NCBI GenBank assembly: GCA_020348385.1
Contig: CP070750.1
Span: forward strand, 1,986,527 to 2,050,526
Direction of reading: 5' to 3'
DNA from: Candidatus Aminicenantota bacterium
GTDB taxonomy: Bacteria > Acidobacteriota > Aminicenantia > Aminicenantales > Aminicenantaceae
Length of the DNA: 64,000 bases
The notes under the pieces are model-generated. The model saw nothing but the letters and a program-made list of their open reading frames with translations. It was not told the origin of the DNA and did not search any database. Of the stretch, positions 49,320 to 58,599 are shown one piece after another; the first letter of the stretch is position 1; every line of letters starts with the position of its first letter. Made by a program: the position numbers and the translations under genes.

Positions 49320-50483
49320 TCAGCGAACAAGCTCTGAGATGAAAACAGGTGTAACGCCGTATTCTTTCGCTAAACGGAAGGACTCCTTCAGGACTTTGAT
49401 TGTTTCCGGCACAGGATGGCAGATGCCCACGGCTTCTCCCCCATTTTGAGCTAAGGTGAAAAGCTCTATGAGCTTCTCCCTTATGGTGTCCTCGTCCAGT
49501 TCGTTATCAAGAAAGACCTGCCGTTGTGCTGTCGGAATTTCTAGCTGAAGAGCTACGTCATAAGCCACGGATTTTCCTGTCGTGCGGCTGTCGACAAAAA
49601 AGAGACCCCTTTGTTTTAATCGTTGCAGAATGGTGTACATCAACGGTGCATCCGGAGTGATCTTTGATCCCATGTGGTTATTGACTCCGCTGATGTAAGG
49701 GATCTGATCGAGATTTTTCTCCACGAGAGAGATGATTTCTTGTTCGCTCATGTCGGCAGAAATGATTCCCTCGATACCGTTATTGGCTTCGGTATTGTTG
49801 ATGGATTCCAGAGGCAGGTGCAAAAGAATCTCTAAGCCGCTTTGATGGGCTATTTGAGCTGTTTGTTCTCCCAGGGGGCTATAAGGGATAATCGCAACGG
49901 TTATCGGTTCTTGTAGGCTAAGAATGTCATAGATTGCGTCCAGGCTGTATCCCATGTCATCGATAATCAGAGCGACTTTATTTTTTGGCTCTGATACGGG
50001 GGGAAATTCCGAGACAACGGGCTGTTCTTTTTTGCAGGAGAAGAGAATGGCGAGTTTTTCCGTTTCCGACCTCTGGACATCCCAAAGGTAATATGTTTTT
50101 TCTGTGTCCTCCTGTTCCTCTTTTCTTACGATCAAAGCCTTGGCATTCTGCAAGTCTTGTTTTAGCCGGGGTTCGATATTTTGGTATTCGGCAAGAGATA
50201 GATCGACTTTCAGGTGGTCTGTTCCGGTCGTGTCCTTGAAGCGAGATATGGCATCATCCGGTATGCCTTGGGTTAAGAGTCGGTCCAGGAAAATCTGGCT
50301 GATCGAAATTTCTGGTTTTTCGGCCTCTTTTATTCCGAAAATAGAGAATACATAGGATTTTTCGCCCTTTGTCCAATGAATGAAATCCAATCCTATGGCA
50401 GAAATTATGGCAAGCAAAGAAAAAATAACATAAATAATCCATGGAGTTTTCGTATTACCTTTGACCGGATTATGTGTCCTCAT
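49320..50483 (-). CDS. Divergent polysaccharide deacetylase (YibQ family)
   Basis: 387 residues. One N-terminal membrane helix (about 14-32). The C-terminal NodB-related domain begins VALIIDDMGYSLDAI, then ITVAIIPYSP, LEILLHLPLES, GVNNHMGSKIT and GLFFVDSRTT, the pattern of the divergent polysaccharide deacetylase family (COG2861). Members are periplasmic and are encoded after envC-ctpA, as here (3 bp after the CtpA-like gene). The exact substrate is unknown; a cell-wall or glycan amide is assumed for the family. Confidence 0.92.
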   Translation of the reverse strand: MRTHNPVKGNTKTPWIIYVIFSLLAIISAIGLDFIHWTKGEKSYVFSIFGIKEAEKPEISISQIFLDRLLTQGIPDDAISRFKDTTGTDHLKVDLSLAEYQNIEPRLKQDLQNAKALIVRKEEQEDTEKTYYLWDVQRSETEKLAILFSCKKEQPVVSEFPPVSEPKNKVALIIDDMGYSLDAIYDILSLQEPITVAIIPYSPLGEQTAQIAHQSGLEILLHLPLESINNTEANNGIEGIISADMSEQEIISLVEKNLDQIPYISGVNNHMGSKITPDAPLMYTILQRLKQRGLFFVDSRTTGKSVAYDVALQLEIPTAQRQVFLDNELDEDTIREKLIELFTLAQNGGEAVGICHPVPETIKVLKESFRLAKEYGVTPVFISELVR

Positions 50484-50486
50484 AGA

Positions 50487-51629
50487 CTATAACTTTGGCA
50501 GGATTTCGTGCGTTTTTTTGAGATACAGATCATAATGGGGATTTTTTTCTTTAATTTCATTATCAGGCGTAATTCCCTTGAGCCACATCCCCTTTCCATC
50601 CCTGAAGTAAAAAATCTGTGATGTCAGGAGCAAAGCGCTTCCATCTTCGAGAGGATAAAAATCTTGTTTGACTAAAAGACCTGGTGTTTTTAACCCTATA
50701 GTCGTTGCTCTTTGAAAATTCATGAGAATGCCTGCCACAGCTTCTGCGGGGCCGATCGTTGCATTGTTTGTCCATATGATGATAGGCAATCCCTCTAGCT
50801 CAGGATTTTTGGGGCAGGTTAGGTATTCTTTTTCTCCATTTTTGTCCTGGAAGTATCCGACATTATCCGACCGAAGGAAATGGTTGATAAATTTTAACGA
50901 CTCTCCGATCTCACCTTCGTGGCAATTTCTTAAATCGATAATCAACGCTTCTTTTTTTGTTTTCAAGGAAGGAAGAATCGTTTCCTTGAACTGTTCGCTG
51001 AAGGGAGGATAAAGGGAATGGATTTTCAAGATGCCGCTGGTGTTTTTTTGTGGGATATAGGTGAATGGAGAGTCATAGAGGCTCTTCCTTTGAAGCGACA
51101 TTTCCTCTGAATCATAGGTACGGAGAATCTTGAGGTTTACTGGTTTTTCTTCCGTATCTTTAAGATAAAGATTGGCCTCCCTCATACTGAGTTCTAGAAG
51201 CGGCTGGCCATCCATTTCGCTGAGTGTGTCTCCCACTTTTATTCCGGCATCCTCTGCCGGTGAGTTTTCTTTAACCCCGATCACAACGGGATAAGTTCCG
51301 AATTTTTTATAGACGATGATTCCCGTTTCCTTGAGTTCGGCTGAATTGGAATTTTGGTGTTTTTTTACGGTTGGCACATCAAGATAGGAAGAGAGTGGAT
51401 CGAGCGGTCCGATGAGGCCCCTTATTGCCCCTTTCATGGTCTTCAAGGCATTCGGTTCCTCGACATAGTACTCCTTGATCAGATCGGCGACGCCCTTAAG
51501 GAGAACGAGGTCTTTATCAGAAGATGATTTTTGGGAAATGCTGGGTAGGAATTTTTTTGGAATAAAGAAAAAAAGCATGAGAGCGGTAAGGATTGTCAAT
51601 AGAAAAACTTTTGTGTTTTTATTAGCCAT
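50487..51629 (-). CDS. ctpA: CtpA-like S41 family protein, catalytic dyad apparently lost
   Basis: 380 residues. N-terminal membrane anchor, PDZ domain (about 100-180; GVKENSPAEDAGIKVGDTLSEMDGQPL) and S41 core (about 190-375; GILKIHSLYPPFSEQF, ALIIDLRNCHEGEIGESLKFINHFL). The strand with the catalytic Ser, usually G-S-A-S-A-S-E, reads ATIGPAEAVAG, and the TFGKG loop with the catalytic Lys reads TPGLLVKQ. Both residues of the Ser-Lys dyad are missing although the rest aligns to the end (LKGITPDN). It is probably a peptidase-dead scaffold in the envC-ctpA-yibQ operon. Confidence 0.88.
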   Translation of the reverse strand: MANKNTKVFLLTILTALMLFFFIPKKFLPSISQKSSSDKDLVLLKGVADLIKEYYVEEPNALKTMKGAIRGLIGPLDPLSSYLDVPTVKKHQNSNSAELKETGIIVYKKFGTYPVVIGVKENSPAEDAGIKVGDTLSEMDGQPLLELSMREANLYLKDTEEKPVNLKILRTYDSEEMSLQRKSLYDSPFTYIPQKNTSGILKIHSLYPPFSEQFKETILPSLKTKKEALIIDLRNCHEGEIGESLKFINHFLRSDNVGYFQDKNGEKEYLTCPKNPELEGLPIIIWTNNATIGPAEAVAGILMNFQRATTIGLKTPGLLVKQDFYPLEDGSALLLTSQIFYFRDGKGMWLKGITPDNEIKEKNPHYDLYLKKTHEILPKL

Positions 51630-51656
51630 TTTTTTTAATTTTAAACATAGATTTTA

Positions 51657-52835
51657 TCATCTTCTTTTCAGCCATTGCAAGGGATTGACAGGATCGGTTT
51701 TATAACGGATTTCGAAGTACAGGGTTTCTTCTTTTAAAGAGCCAAACTCGCCTACTGTGGCAATCGGTTGTCCATCTTTGACAAAATCGCCCTTTTTTAC
51801 CAGGAATTCCGAACTGAGGTGGCCATAAAGGGAATAATAAGTCATGCCATGATCGATGATGACGAGATACCCATAACCTTCGAAATAATCGGTATATGCA
51901 ACCCGGCCTGCATGGATAGCTTTGACAACAGTATCCTTTTGGGGAGAGATCTCTATTCCGTTATTCTGGGTTAGGGTGTTGAACTGACGATGCCGGCTTG
52001 GCCCAAAACGAGTGACGATCCTTCCTACGAGAGGCCAGGCGAGGTTTCCTTTTTTCTCATAAAGGGGAATGAGCGTGTACGGCAGGGATATTTCTTCCCT
52101 TTGGAGTTTTTTGACCAAATTCTGAAGTTGTTCGGCGCGATCTTTGAGTTCTTCCAAAGTTTTCAGGTGGGTTTCTTTGTTCCTGTCTATCTCTTGAATC
52201 AAGGATTGATATTTTTTTTCCTGTCCGGAATAATCCTGTCGCTTTTCCTTAGCCTTCTGGATCAACTGGGAAATCTCTTGTTTTTTTATTTCCAAACTCT
52301 CCCTGGATGCCTGGAGATCGCTCAAAGTTTTCAGGTAATCCGCAATGATCCGGTTCTGGGATTGTGCCAAAAGCGAAAGGTTCTTGCTTTCGGAGATCAG
52401 GTGACTGACATCTTCGACTTGGAACAAAAAGTCCAAATAGGAAAATTTTCCGAACTTGTATAGCGTAACCAGTATCTTTTCGATTGATTGTTTTTCTTTT
52501 TGGAGTTTTTCCTCGAGCACAGGGATATTTTTCTGGAAAGTTATCAATTCCTTATCGGCCTTTTGCATCTGGGTGTTGTACAGAGAAATTTCTTTTTTTA
52601 TCAATGTTTTGTTGAGGCCGATAGTGTTCAGACGGGAAAGGACCGACGTTTTCCGCTTTTCCTCCTCAGAAATTTTTTTTCGGATACCCGTGATCTGTTC
52701 AGTGATGGCGATCAGCCTTTTTTCATATTCGGAAAGGTCCTGTTGAGAGGAAGTCGGTTGACCGAAACTCGGAAGAAGGAAGGGAATTGATAGGAAGAAG
52801 ATATAAATAATTTTATGAGCTCGAAAATAACTCAT
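51657..52835 (-). CDS. envC: EnvC-like murein hydrolase activator
   Basis: 392 residues. Signal peptide, then a long coiled coil (about residues 28-250; EKRLIAITEQITGIRKKISEEEKRK and onward) and a C-terminal LytM (M23) domain (about 290-390; GIEISPQKDTVVKAIHAGRVAYTDYFEGYGYLVIIDHG, YSLYGHLS). The metal ligands of active LytM enzymes (HxxxD) are changed to N..E (NNGIEI), as expected for EnvC-type activators that switch on amidases at the septum rather than cutting wall themselves. First gene of the envC-ctpA-yibQ unit. Confidence 0.92.
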   Translation of the reverse strand: MSYFRAHKIIYIFFLSIPFLLPSFGQPTSSQQDLSEYEKRLIAITEQITGIRKKISEEEKRKTSVLSRLNTIGLNKTLIKKEISLYNTQMQKADKELITFQKNIPVLEEKLQKEKQSIEKILVTLYKFGKFSYLDFLFQVEDVSHLISESKNLSLLAQSQNRIIADYLKTLSDLQASRESLEIKKQEISQLIQKAKEKRQDYSGQEKKYQSLIQEIDRNKETHLKTLEELKDRAEQLQNLVKKLQREEISLPYTLIPLYEKKGNLAWPLVGRIVTRFGPSRHRQFNTLTQNNGIEISPQKDTVVKAIHAGRVAYTDYFEGYGYLVIIDHGMTYYSLYGHLSSEFLVKKGDFVKDGQPIATVGEFGSLKEETLYFEIRYKTDPVNPLQWLKRR

Positions 52836-52959
52836 CCTCTAAATATTTTATCTGATTCGTGATCTTAAATCTACAAAGCCTTCACATGATTGGGTTCACC
52901 CGATAATTGTGTTTTTGCCTCCTTGATTTAGTCGAAGTTGATTCGTAGGGGAGAAAATA

Positions 52960-53907
52960 TTACTTCCGGGTGATGAAGATGATGCCGCCGATAATGCCGA
53001 TAATCAAGGTGAAACTGAAATCGACAATAACGGAAAATGAGAAGGACACATGTTCAGCGATGCTGTAGGTTGAAAAAATCTGGATGAATAACATTTCTCT
53101 AAGGCCCAGGCCGCTGATCGTCACGGGGATAGTCAGGATGAGAAGGATGATCGGGATGAATATGAAATAATCGAGCAAGGGAATTTCTAGATGAAAAGCT
53201 TTTCCGGCCAGATAGTAGTGAAGAATGACATTCACCTGCAAAAGAAAAGCCCAAAACAGCGCTAAGAAAAAAGCCCTTTTTTTATCCTTGTAAACGAGAA
53301 CGACACGCCGAAATTCCAGGGTTTTAGATTTGAGCTTCAGCCAAATTCCCTTTTCTGGGATCTTTTCCAGGAAATAGGTAGCGATCGGAGTGAAAAAGAG
53401 GAAAGCTGTCAGCAATCCTACGAGTCCGATGAGAAGAGATATCCATATGATGGGTAAATTTTTGGCCATATCGAGGCGCGAGAGGGAGACGACAAAAGCA
53501 AAAGTGAGAAGGACGATAACCCCGGTGAAGCGCTCCACGATCACGATAGCCGAAGATTTGAGAAGGGAGTGGGAATATCGCGATCCATCCCAGATGCGGA
53601 CAACATCGCCACCGAATCGTGTGGGCAGGAAGAGGTTGAAAAAATTTCCCACAAGGTATGATTTTGCCAGAAAACCCAAGGGGACCAAGTCTCCCTGAGC
53701 CCGAATCAGGATTTGCCACCTGTAAGCGCTTATGAGAAGCCCTAACGAATGAAGAGAGAAGGACAGCACCAGCCAAAAGATGTCGATTTCTTTGAGGGCT
53801 TGGGGAATATCTTGTATGCGGACTTCTCTGATGAGGAGGAAAGCGAGGATAGAAAAACTGAAGATGAGCTTAAGAGCCAAGATCCGGAGATCTTTTCTTT
53901 TTGGCAT
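52960..53907 (-). CDS. Lysylphosphatidylglycerol synthase-TM-like (AglD/UPF0104) membrane protein
   Basis: 315 residues with about eight membrane helices. Family pattern: IQDIPQALKEIDIFWLVLSFSLHSLGLLISAYRWQIL, SYLVGNFFNLFLPTRFGGDVVRIWDGSR, ERFTGVIVLLTFAFV, GLGLREMLFIQIF. This group is related to the flippase part of MprF and is often found with glycan or glycolipid genes; a lipid-flipping role is inferred. 16 bp downstream of the AGCS symporter gene. Confidence 0.88.
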   Translation of the reverse strand: MPKRKDLRILALKLIFSFSILAFLLIREVRIQDIPQALKEIDIFWLVLSFSLHSLGLLISAYRWQILIRAQGDLVPLGFLAKSYLVGNFFNLFLPTRFGGDVVRIWDGSRYSHSLLKSSAIVIVERFTGVIVLLTFAFVVSLSRLDMAKNLPIIWISLLIGLVGLLTAFLFFTPIATYFLEKIPEKGIWLKLKSKTLEFRRVVLVYKDKKRAFFLALFWAFLLQVNVILHYYLAGKAFHLEIPLLDYFIFIPIILLILTIPVTISGLGLREMLFIQIFSTYSIAEHVSFSFSVIVDFSFTLIIGIIGGIIFITRK

Positions 53908-53923
53908 CGAAAATGCCGTCTCT

Positions 53924-55648
53924 TTAATCCTTTTTATAAAAATAGTTGGTCGTTACTCTGCCCACCAATCCAGAAAGTATGACTAGAGAAACCAGATTGG
54001 GGAAAGCCATGAAGGCGTTAGCCATATCTCCTATATACCAGACAATATTCAGATGGACTCCCTGGATGATCGAACCGATAAAAAGAAGGGAGATGAATGC
54101 GATTCGGAAAGGAAAGACGATTTTTACCCCGAATATATACTCTAGGCATTTCTCCCCGTAGTAACACCAGCCGAGCAACGTGGAATAGCCAAAAAGAAAT
54201 GAACTTACGGCGATGATGTACCCCCCGAATGGTATGACAGAATCAAAGGCCGCCGCTGTCAGCTCGGTCGAGGTCAAGTTTTCCGGTGATCCAAAAGCCG
54301 CTGTTTTGATGTACATTCCCGTGATAACGATGGTCAAGGTTGTCAGCGTGTTGACAACGAGGGTATCGATGAAGGTCCCCGTCATGGCGATCAATCCGTT
54401 TTTGGAGGGGTCGGATGATTTCGAGGCCGACTGGGCGATGGCTGCCGATCCGAGGCCGGATTCATTGGATAGAAGTCCCCGCCGCACGCCGATGCTGATG
54501 GCCAACCTCACCGAGGTTCCGACCATAGCCCCTCCTACTGCTTTGACTGAAAAGGCGGACTTGAAAATGATCGAAAAAGCCTGAGGCAGGTTGGTTATGT
54601 TAGCCAAGATGATCACGATGGCCCCGCAGAAGTATAGGATGATCATGGTTGGGACAAGGCGCTCGGAGACACTGCCGATTCTCTTGATTCCTCCGAGGAT
54701 GACGGCTCCTACCATGGTCGTGATCACCAGTCCTGTCAGCCAGAAGGGGACGCTGAACTGATCGTTGAAAGCCAGGGCCATGGAATTGGATTGAGCCATG
54801 TTTCCTGTGCCGAAAAGGCATGTGAAGGCCCCGCAGATAGCAAAAAACATCCCCATAAATTTGGCGAGTTTTTCGTTTTTAATCCCGTGGCGGGCATAGT
54901 ACATCGGACCGCCAGACATTTCTCCGCGCTCGTTTTTTATCCGAAACTTGACACCGAGAAAACCTTCCGCGTACTTGGTGGCCATCCCGAAGAATCCAGC
55001 AATCCACATCCAGACAGGAGCTCCGGGACCTCCGGTGGCGATGGCCGTGGCCACGCCTGCCAGGTTTCCGTTACCGACAGTGGCCGCAAGGGCGGTCATC
55101 AAGGCAGCATAGGGGGTGATATCTCCCTCTTCCTTTTCTGCTTTGTCCTTGTGCAGAGCCCCTCTCAAGACCATCTTCAGCGAAAGCAAAAGCCGTCTCA
55201 CCTGAATCAGTCGGGTGAAAATCGTCAGAACCACACCTATGGTTAAAAGAAACGCCACCATCAGAGGGAACCAGATAAAATCGCTGGCTTCTTTTGTGAA
55301 AACAAGGGCTTTATCTATCAGGGTAAGGGTGAGATCGACATCGACCACCTGTATTTCGGTCTCTTCACTGATGGTGATTTCTTCTTCAAACGGCGTTAGG
55401 CTGTACAGGTCCATTTTCAAGATATATCTTCCCGGCGTTAAGTCTGTGTATCGGTAGTTCCCTTCCGCGTCGATCTCCGCCTTGGTGTATACTTCTTCTC
55501 CCAGAGGCATCAGGAGCATATTCCCATGCACGTATGGCTCTCCCTTAGGGGAGAGCGTAACCTTTCCCTTGATATCAGCAGCGTTTAACGAAAAATATCC
55601 CGATAATAAGATTGTCAGGGAAAGGAGAATGAATAATCTTTTCTTCAT
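53924..55648 (-). CDS. AGCS-type Na+:amino-acid symporter with N-terminal exported carboxypeptidase-regulatory-like domain
   Basis: 574 residues. Residues 1-23 form a signal peptide; residues 24-105 form a beta-sandwich of the carboxypeptidase-regulatory type (IKGKVTLSPKGEPYVHGNMLLMPLGEEVYTKAEIDAEGNYRYTDLTPGRYIL). A membrane helix (about 128-148) leads to the AGCS transporter (about 165-570): GDITPYAALMTALAATVGNGNLAGVATAI, SGGPMYYARHG, GTGNMAQSNSMA, RRGLLSNESGLGSAAIAQSASKS. AGCS proteins import alanine or glycine with Na+. The extra-cytoplasmic domain fused to the transporter is unusual. Gene lies 8 bp after an SNF symporter. Confidence 0.92.
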   Translation of the reverse strand: MKKRLFILLSLTILLSGYFSLNAADIKGKVTLSPKGEPYVHGNMLLMPLGEEVYTKAEIDAEGNYRYTDLTPGRYILKMDLYSLTPFEEEITISEETEIQVVDVDLTLTLIDKALVFTKEASDFIWFPLMVAFLLTIGVVLTIFTRLIQVRRLLLSLKMVLRGALHKDKAEKEEGDITPYAALMTALAATVGNGNLAGVATAIATGGPGAPVWMWIAGFFGMATKYAEGFLGVKFRIKNERGEMSGGPMYYARHGIKNEKLAKFMGMFFAICGAFTCLFGTGNMAQSNSMALAFNDQFSVPFWLTGLVITTMVGAVILGGIKRIGSVSERLVPTMIILYFCGAIVIILANITNLPQAFSIIFKSAFSVKAVGGAMVGTSVRLAISIGVRRGLLSNESGLGSAAIAQSASKSSDPSKNGLIAMTGTFIDTLVVNTLTTLTIVITGMYIKTAAFGSPENLTSTELTAAAFDSVIPFGGYIIAVSSFLFGYSTLLGWCYYGEKCLEYIFGVKIVFPFRIAFISLLFIGSIIQGVHLNIVWYIGDMANAFMAFPNLVSLVILSGLVGRVTTNYFYKKD

Positions 55649-55656
55649 GGCGTCCT

Positions 55657-57015
55657 CTATTCAGCGATGGTTTTGATGAAATAAAGAATGATGAGTATCG
55701 CAATCGGTGATAGAAATTTTACGGAAAAGGACCAAAGGGGTCCCAACTTGAACCGAGGATTGCCGGAGAGGATTTCCTGTGCTGCGTTTTTAACTCCCCA
55801 GACGTATCCCAAGAATACACAGATCAAAAGGGCTCCGATCGGAAGAAACAGAGAAAGGAAAATAAAGTCCATTTTGCCCATGAAATCGATTTTTGTAAAA
55901 AAGGCCATGCCTCCCGATGAAAGAGCTGATGGAATCCCCAAGCAAAAGATGAACAGTCCAACCAGAATCGCCGCTTTTTTCCGCGACCAACTCCGTTCAT
56001 CCACAAAATAAGCCACCGGAACTTCCAGGAGAGAAATGGTCGACGTAAGAGCGGCTATCGAAAAAAGGCTGAAAAACAGGGTTCCAAACAAGATTCCGCC
56101 TGGAATCTTGGAAAAAATAAGGGGAAGGACTTTGAAAACAAGCCCAGGACCAGCAGCGGGAGCGATTCCCGGAATGGCAAAGAGTGTGGGAAAGATGATG
56201 ATGCCGGCAAAAAATGCGATCAGCGAGTCGAAAAAACACACCCAGCCAGCTGATGTGACAAGATTGTCGGATTTTGAAATATAACTGCCGTAGGTCACCA
56301 TGATTCCCATACCCAAGCTCAAAGAAAAAAATGCTTGTCCCAAAGCAAACAGGATGAGTTTACCACTCAACTGGGAAAAGTCCGGCTTGAGATAAAACGA
56401 GATCCCTTCCTTGGCTCCTGGCAGCATCAGAGCTCTTACTGCCAGATAGATAATCAGAATAAACAGAATGGGCATCAGGATTTTTGTCCACCTTTCGATG
56501 CCGCCTTTGATTCCCTTGGAGACGATAAGAGTCGTGATCCCTATCATCACAAGAAAAAATAGGATTGCTTGTAGGGGATCTGCGCTGAATTCCGTGAATA
56601 TTTTATCCGATAGCTCGCTCGTTAGGCTGGTTTTGAATGACCCGCTGGCGGTTTTCATCAGATAGCCAGCTGACCAGCCGGCAATCACCGCATAGTAGGA
56701 AAGGATACAAACGGCCGTCAAGATCCCGAAATAGCCGATGAGTTTCCACAGGCTGCCCGGCTTGATGAATTCGAAAGCACCGGCTGGATTCCTTTGGGAA
56801 TACCGGCCGATGACCAGTTCGGCCAGCATCACGGAAAATCCGATAAGAGCAACGGCTAAAATGTAGACCAAAACGAAAAGCGCCCCTCCGTTCTGGCCGA
56901 CGACCATAGGGAAACGCCAGATGTTACCCAATCCGATAGCAGAGCCGGCAGCCGCAAACACAAAGGCGACCTTTGAGCCCCAAGCTCCTCGTTTGCTCAA
57001 ATCGTTATTTTCCAT
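55657..57015 (-). CDS. SNF-family Na+-dependent amino-acid symporter (copy 2)
   Basis: 452 residues, twelve membrane helices. The N-terminal RGAWGSKVAFVFAAAGSAIGLGNIWRFPMVVGQNGGALFVLVYILAVALIG is the LeuT/SNF signature containing the Na+ and substrate sites of helix 1. Helix 6 unwinding region FALGQAFFSLSLGMGIMVTYGSYI and VCFFDSLIAFFAGIIIFPTLFA follow. Likely imports a hydrophobic or small amino acid. Paralogue of the adjacent 57099 gene (83-bp gap). Confidence 0.95.
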   Translation of the reverse strand: MENNDLSKRGAWGSKVAFVFAAAGSAIGLGNIWRFPMVVGQNGGALFVLVYILAVALIGFSVMLAELVIGRYSQRNPAGAFEFIKPGSLWKLIGYFGILTAVCILSYYAVIAGWSAGYLMKTASGSFKTSLTSELSDKIFTEFSADPLQAILFFLVMIGITTLIVSKGIKGGIERWTKILMPILFILIIYLAVRALMLPGAKEGISFYLKPDFSQLSGKLILFALGQAFFSLSLGMGIMVTYGSYISKSDNLVTSAGWVCFFDSLIAFFAGIIIFPTLFAIPGIAPAAGPGLVFKVLPLIFSKIPGGILFGTLFFSLFSIAALTSTISLLEVPVAYFVDERSWSRKKAAILVGLFIFCLGIPSALSSGGMAFFTKIDFMGKMDFIFLSLFLPIGALLICVFLGYVWGVKNAAQEILSGNPRFKLGPLWSFSVKFLSPIAILIILYFIKTIAE

Positions 57016-57098
57016 TTTTATCCTGTATTAATTACCACAATAATCTGCGATTGTAAAAGAAATACTTGATGGGAGTCAACTGTGTATATTTTTGATGA

Positions 57099-58466
57099 TT
57101 ATCCTGCAAAAGTTCGGATAAAGATAAGAATGATGATGATGACAACTGGTGCCAGAAATTTGATGTTGAAGACCCAAAGAGGCTTGAGCTTGAATCGCGG
57201 ATTTCCGAAGGAAATTTCCTTCAGGGCGTTTTTGACTCGCCAGACGTAGCCAACAAAAATGGCGATGATCAGCGCACCCAAGGCCAAAACAATGTTGCTG
57301 AAAAGAAGATCCATGTTTTTCATGAAATTCCACTTCGTGAAGATGTCCACCCCGCCGTGAGACAGTCCGGAGGGGAGGCCGAGGAAAAAGCAGAACAGAC
57401 CTACCAACAGAGCCGCCTTTTTTCGTGACCAGTTTCGTTCATCCACGAAATAGGCCACCGGCACTTCCAGCATGGAAATGGTTGAGGTCAGAGCTGCCAC
57501 GAGGATCAGGAAGAAGAAGAGGATACCAAAGAAATAACCGCCAGGAATTTTGGAGATAATGATCGGGAAGACTTGGAACATCAATCCGCCGCTGGCTTCG
57601 AATTTATCCGGAGTAATTCCCGGTGTAGCGAAAAGAGTGGGAAAGATGATGATCCCGGCTAAGATGGCGATAAGGGAATCGAAAAAACAGACCCAGCCAG
57701 CCGAAGACACGAGATTGTCGCTTTTGGGCAGGTAGCTGGCATAGGTTATCATGGTTCCAAGCCCTAGGCTCAGCGAAAAAAAGGCTTGTCCCACAGCGAA
57801 AAAAAGAACTGTCATGTTGAACTTGGAAAAATCAGGTTTGAGATAATAAGACAATCCTGTTGCTGCCCCTGGAAGAGTCACGGCTCTTATGGCTAGCAGG
57901 ATGATCAGGCCAAAAAGCACGGGCATCAGAATTTTGGACCATCTCTCGATTCCGGCTCTCACTCCCTTGGAGATAACAAAAGTGGTCAATCCTATGATCA
58001 CAAACAGACAGAAGATGATCTCGAGCGGCCGTCCGGCAAAACTGCTGAATATCGCATCGGAGGACTGCCAAGTGATATCTCCTTTGAAAACTCCTCCGAT
58101 TGTCTTATAAAAATAACCGAGGGCCCACCCGGCCACGACCCCATAAAAAGACAAAATGCAGGCACTCCCGAAAACTCCCATGTAGCCAGCCAATTTCCAG
58201 GGAGAACGGGGTTTGATAGCATTGTAAGCGCCGACGGGATTTTTTTTTGTGTGGCGTCCCATCGCAAACGCGGCCAACATGACCGTGAACCCGATCAAAA
58301 TAATTGCCAGAATGTTGACTAAAACGAAAATCGCGCCGCCATTGAGCCCGACCATCATGGGGAAGCGCCAAATGTTTCCCAATCCGATCGCGGATCCCGC
58401 CGCTGCAAAAATAAAAACAACTTTGGATCCCCAACGACCTCTTTTGTCCAGTTCTTGACTTTCCAT
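57099..58466 (-). CDS. SNF-family Na+-dependent amino-acid symporter (copy 1)
   Basis: 455 residues from ATG 58466 (MESQELDKRGRWGSK), with GGGAG about 6 nt upstream; the frame continues to ATG 58508 without a ribosome site. Same SNF motifs as copy 2 (SKVVFIFAAAGSAIGLGNIWRFPMMVGLNGGAIF, FAVGQAFFSLSLGLGTMITYASYL). First gene of a run SNF-SNF-AGCS-flippase, pointing to heavy Na+-driven amino-acid uptake, in line with a peptide- or amino-acid-fermenting life (inference). Confidence 0.95.
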   Translation of the reverse strand: MESQELDKRGRWGSKVVFIFAAAGSAIGLGNIWRFPMMVGLNGGAIFVLVNILAIILIGFTVMLAAFAMGRHTKKNPVGAYNAIKPRSPWKLAGYMGVFGSACILSFYGVVAGWALGYFYKTIGGVFKGDITWQSSDAIFSSFAGRPLEIIFCLFVIIGLTTFVISKGVRAGIERWSKILMPVLFGLIILLAIRAVTLPGAATGLSYYLKPDFSKFNMTVLFFAVGQAFFSLSLGLGTMITYASYLPKSDNLVSSAGWVCFFDSLIAILAGIIIFPTLFATPGITPDKFEASGGLMFQVFPIIISKIPGGYFFGILFFFLILVAALTSTISMLEVPVAYFVDERNWSRKKAALLVGLFCFFLGLPSGLSHGGVDIFTKWNFMKNMDLLFSNIVLALGALIIAIFVGYVWRVKNALKEISFGNPRFKLKPLWVFNIKFLAPVVIIIILIFIRTFAG

Positions 58467-58562
58467 TTTTATCTCCCTGGAAGTTTGGCTCGGCGTTATA
58501 TTTTCCATACTTTTAGCACAAAAATCCTAAGGATAAAAGGGGACGATTCAATTTTTTTTTGC

Positions 58563-58568
58563 TAGAAT
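58563..58568 (+). promoter_or_regulatory. Extended -10 promoter of the flavodiiron gene
   Basis: TGCTAGAAT: TG one base before TAGAAT (58563-58568). No -35 match at 17 bp. An upstream in-frame ATG at 58567 lies within the box, supporting the start at 58600. Confidence 0.4.
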
Positions 58569-58599
58569 GGAAGACCAATACGATCAAGGAGGTTCAAAG

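Noticed and set aside
51657..52835. EnvC LytM domain with altered metal ligands as a novel dead enzyme
   Set aside because: Degenerate LytM domains are the normal state of EnvC-type amidase activators.
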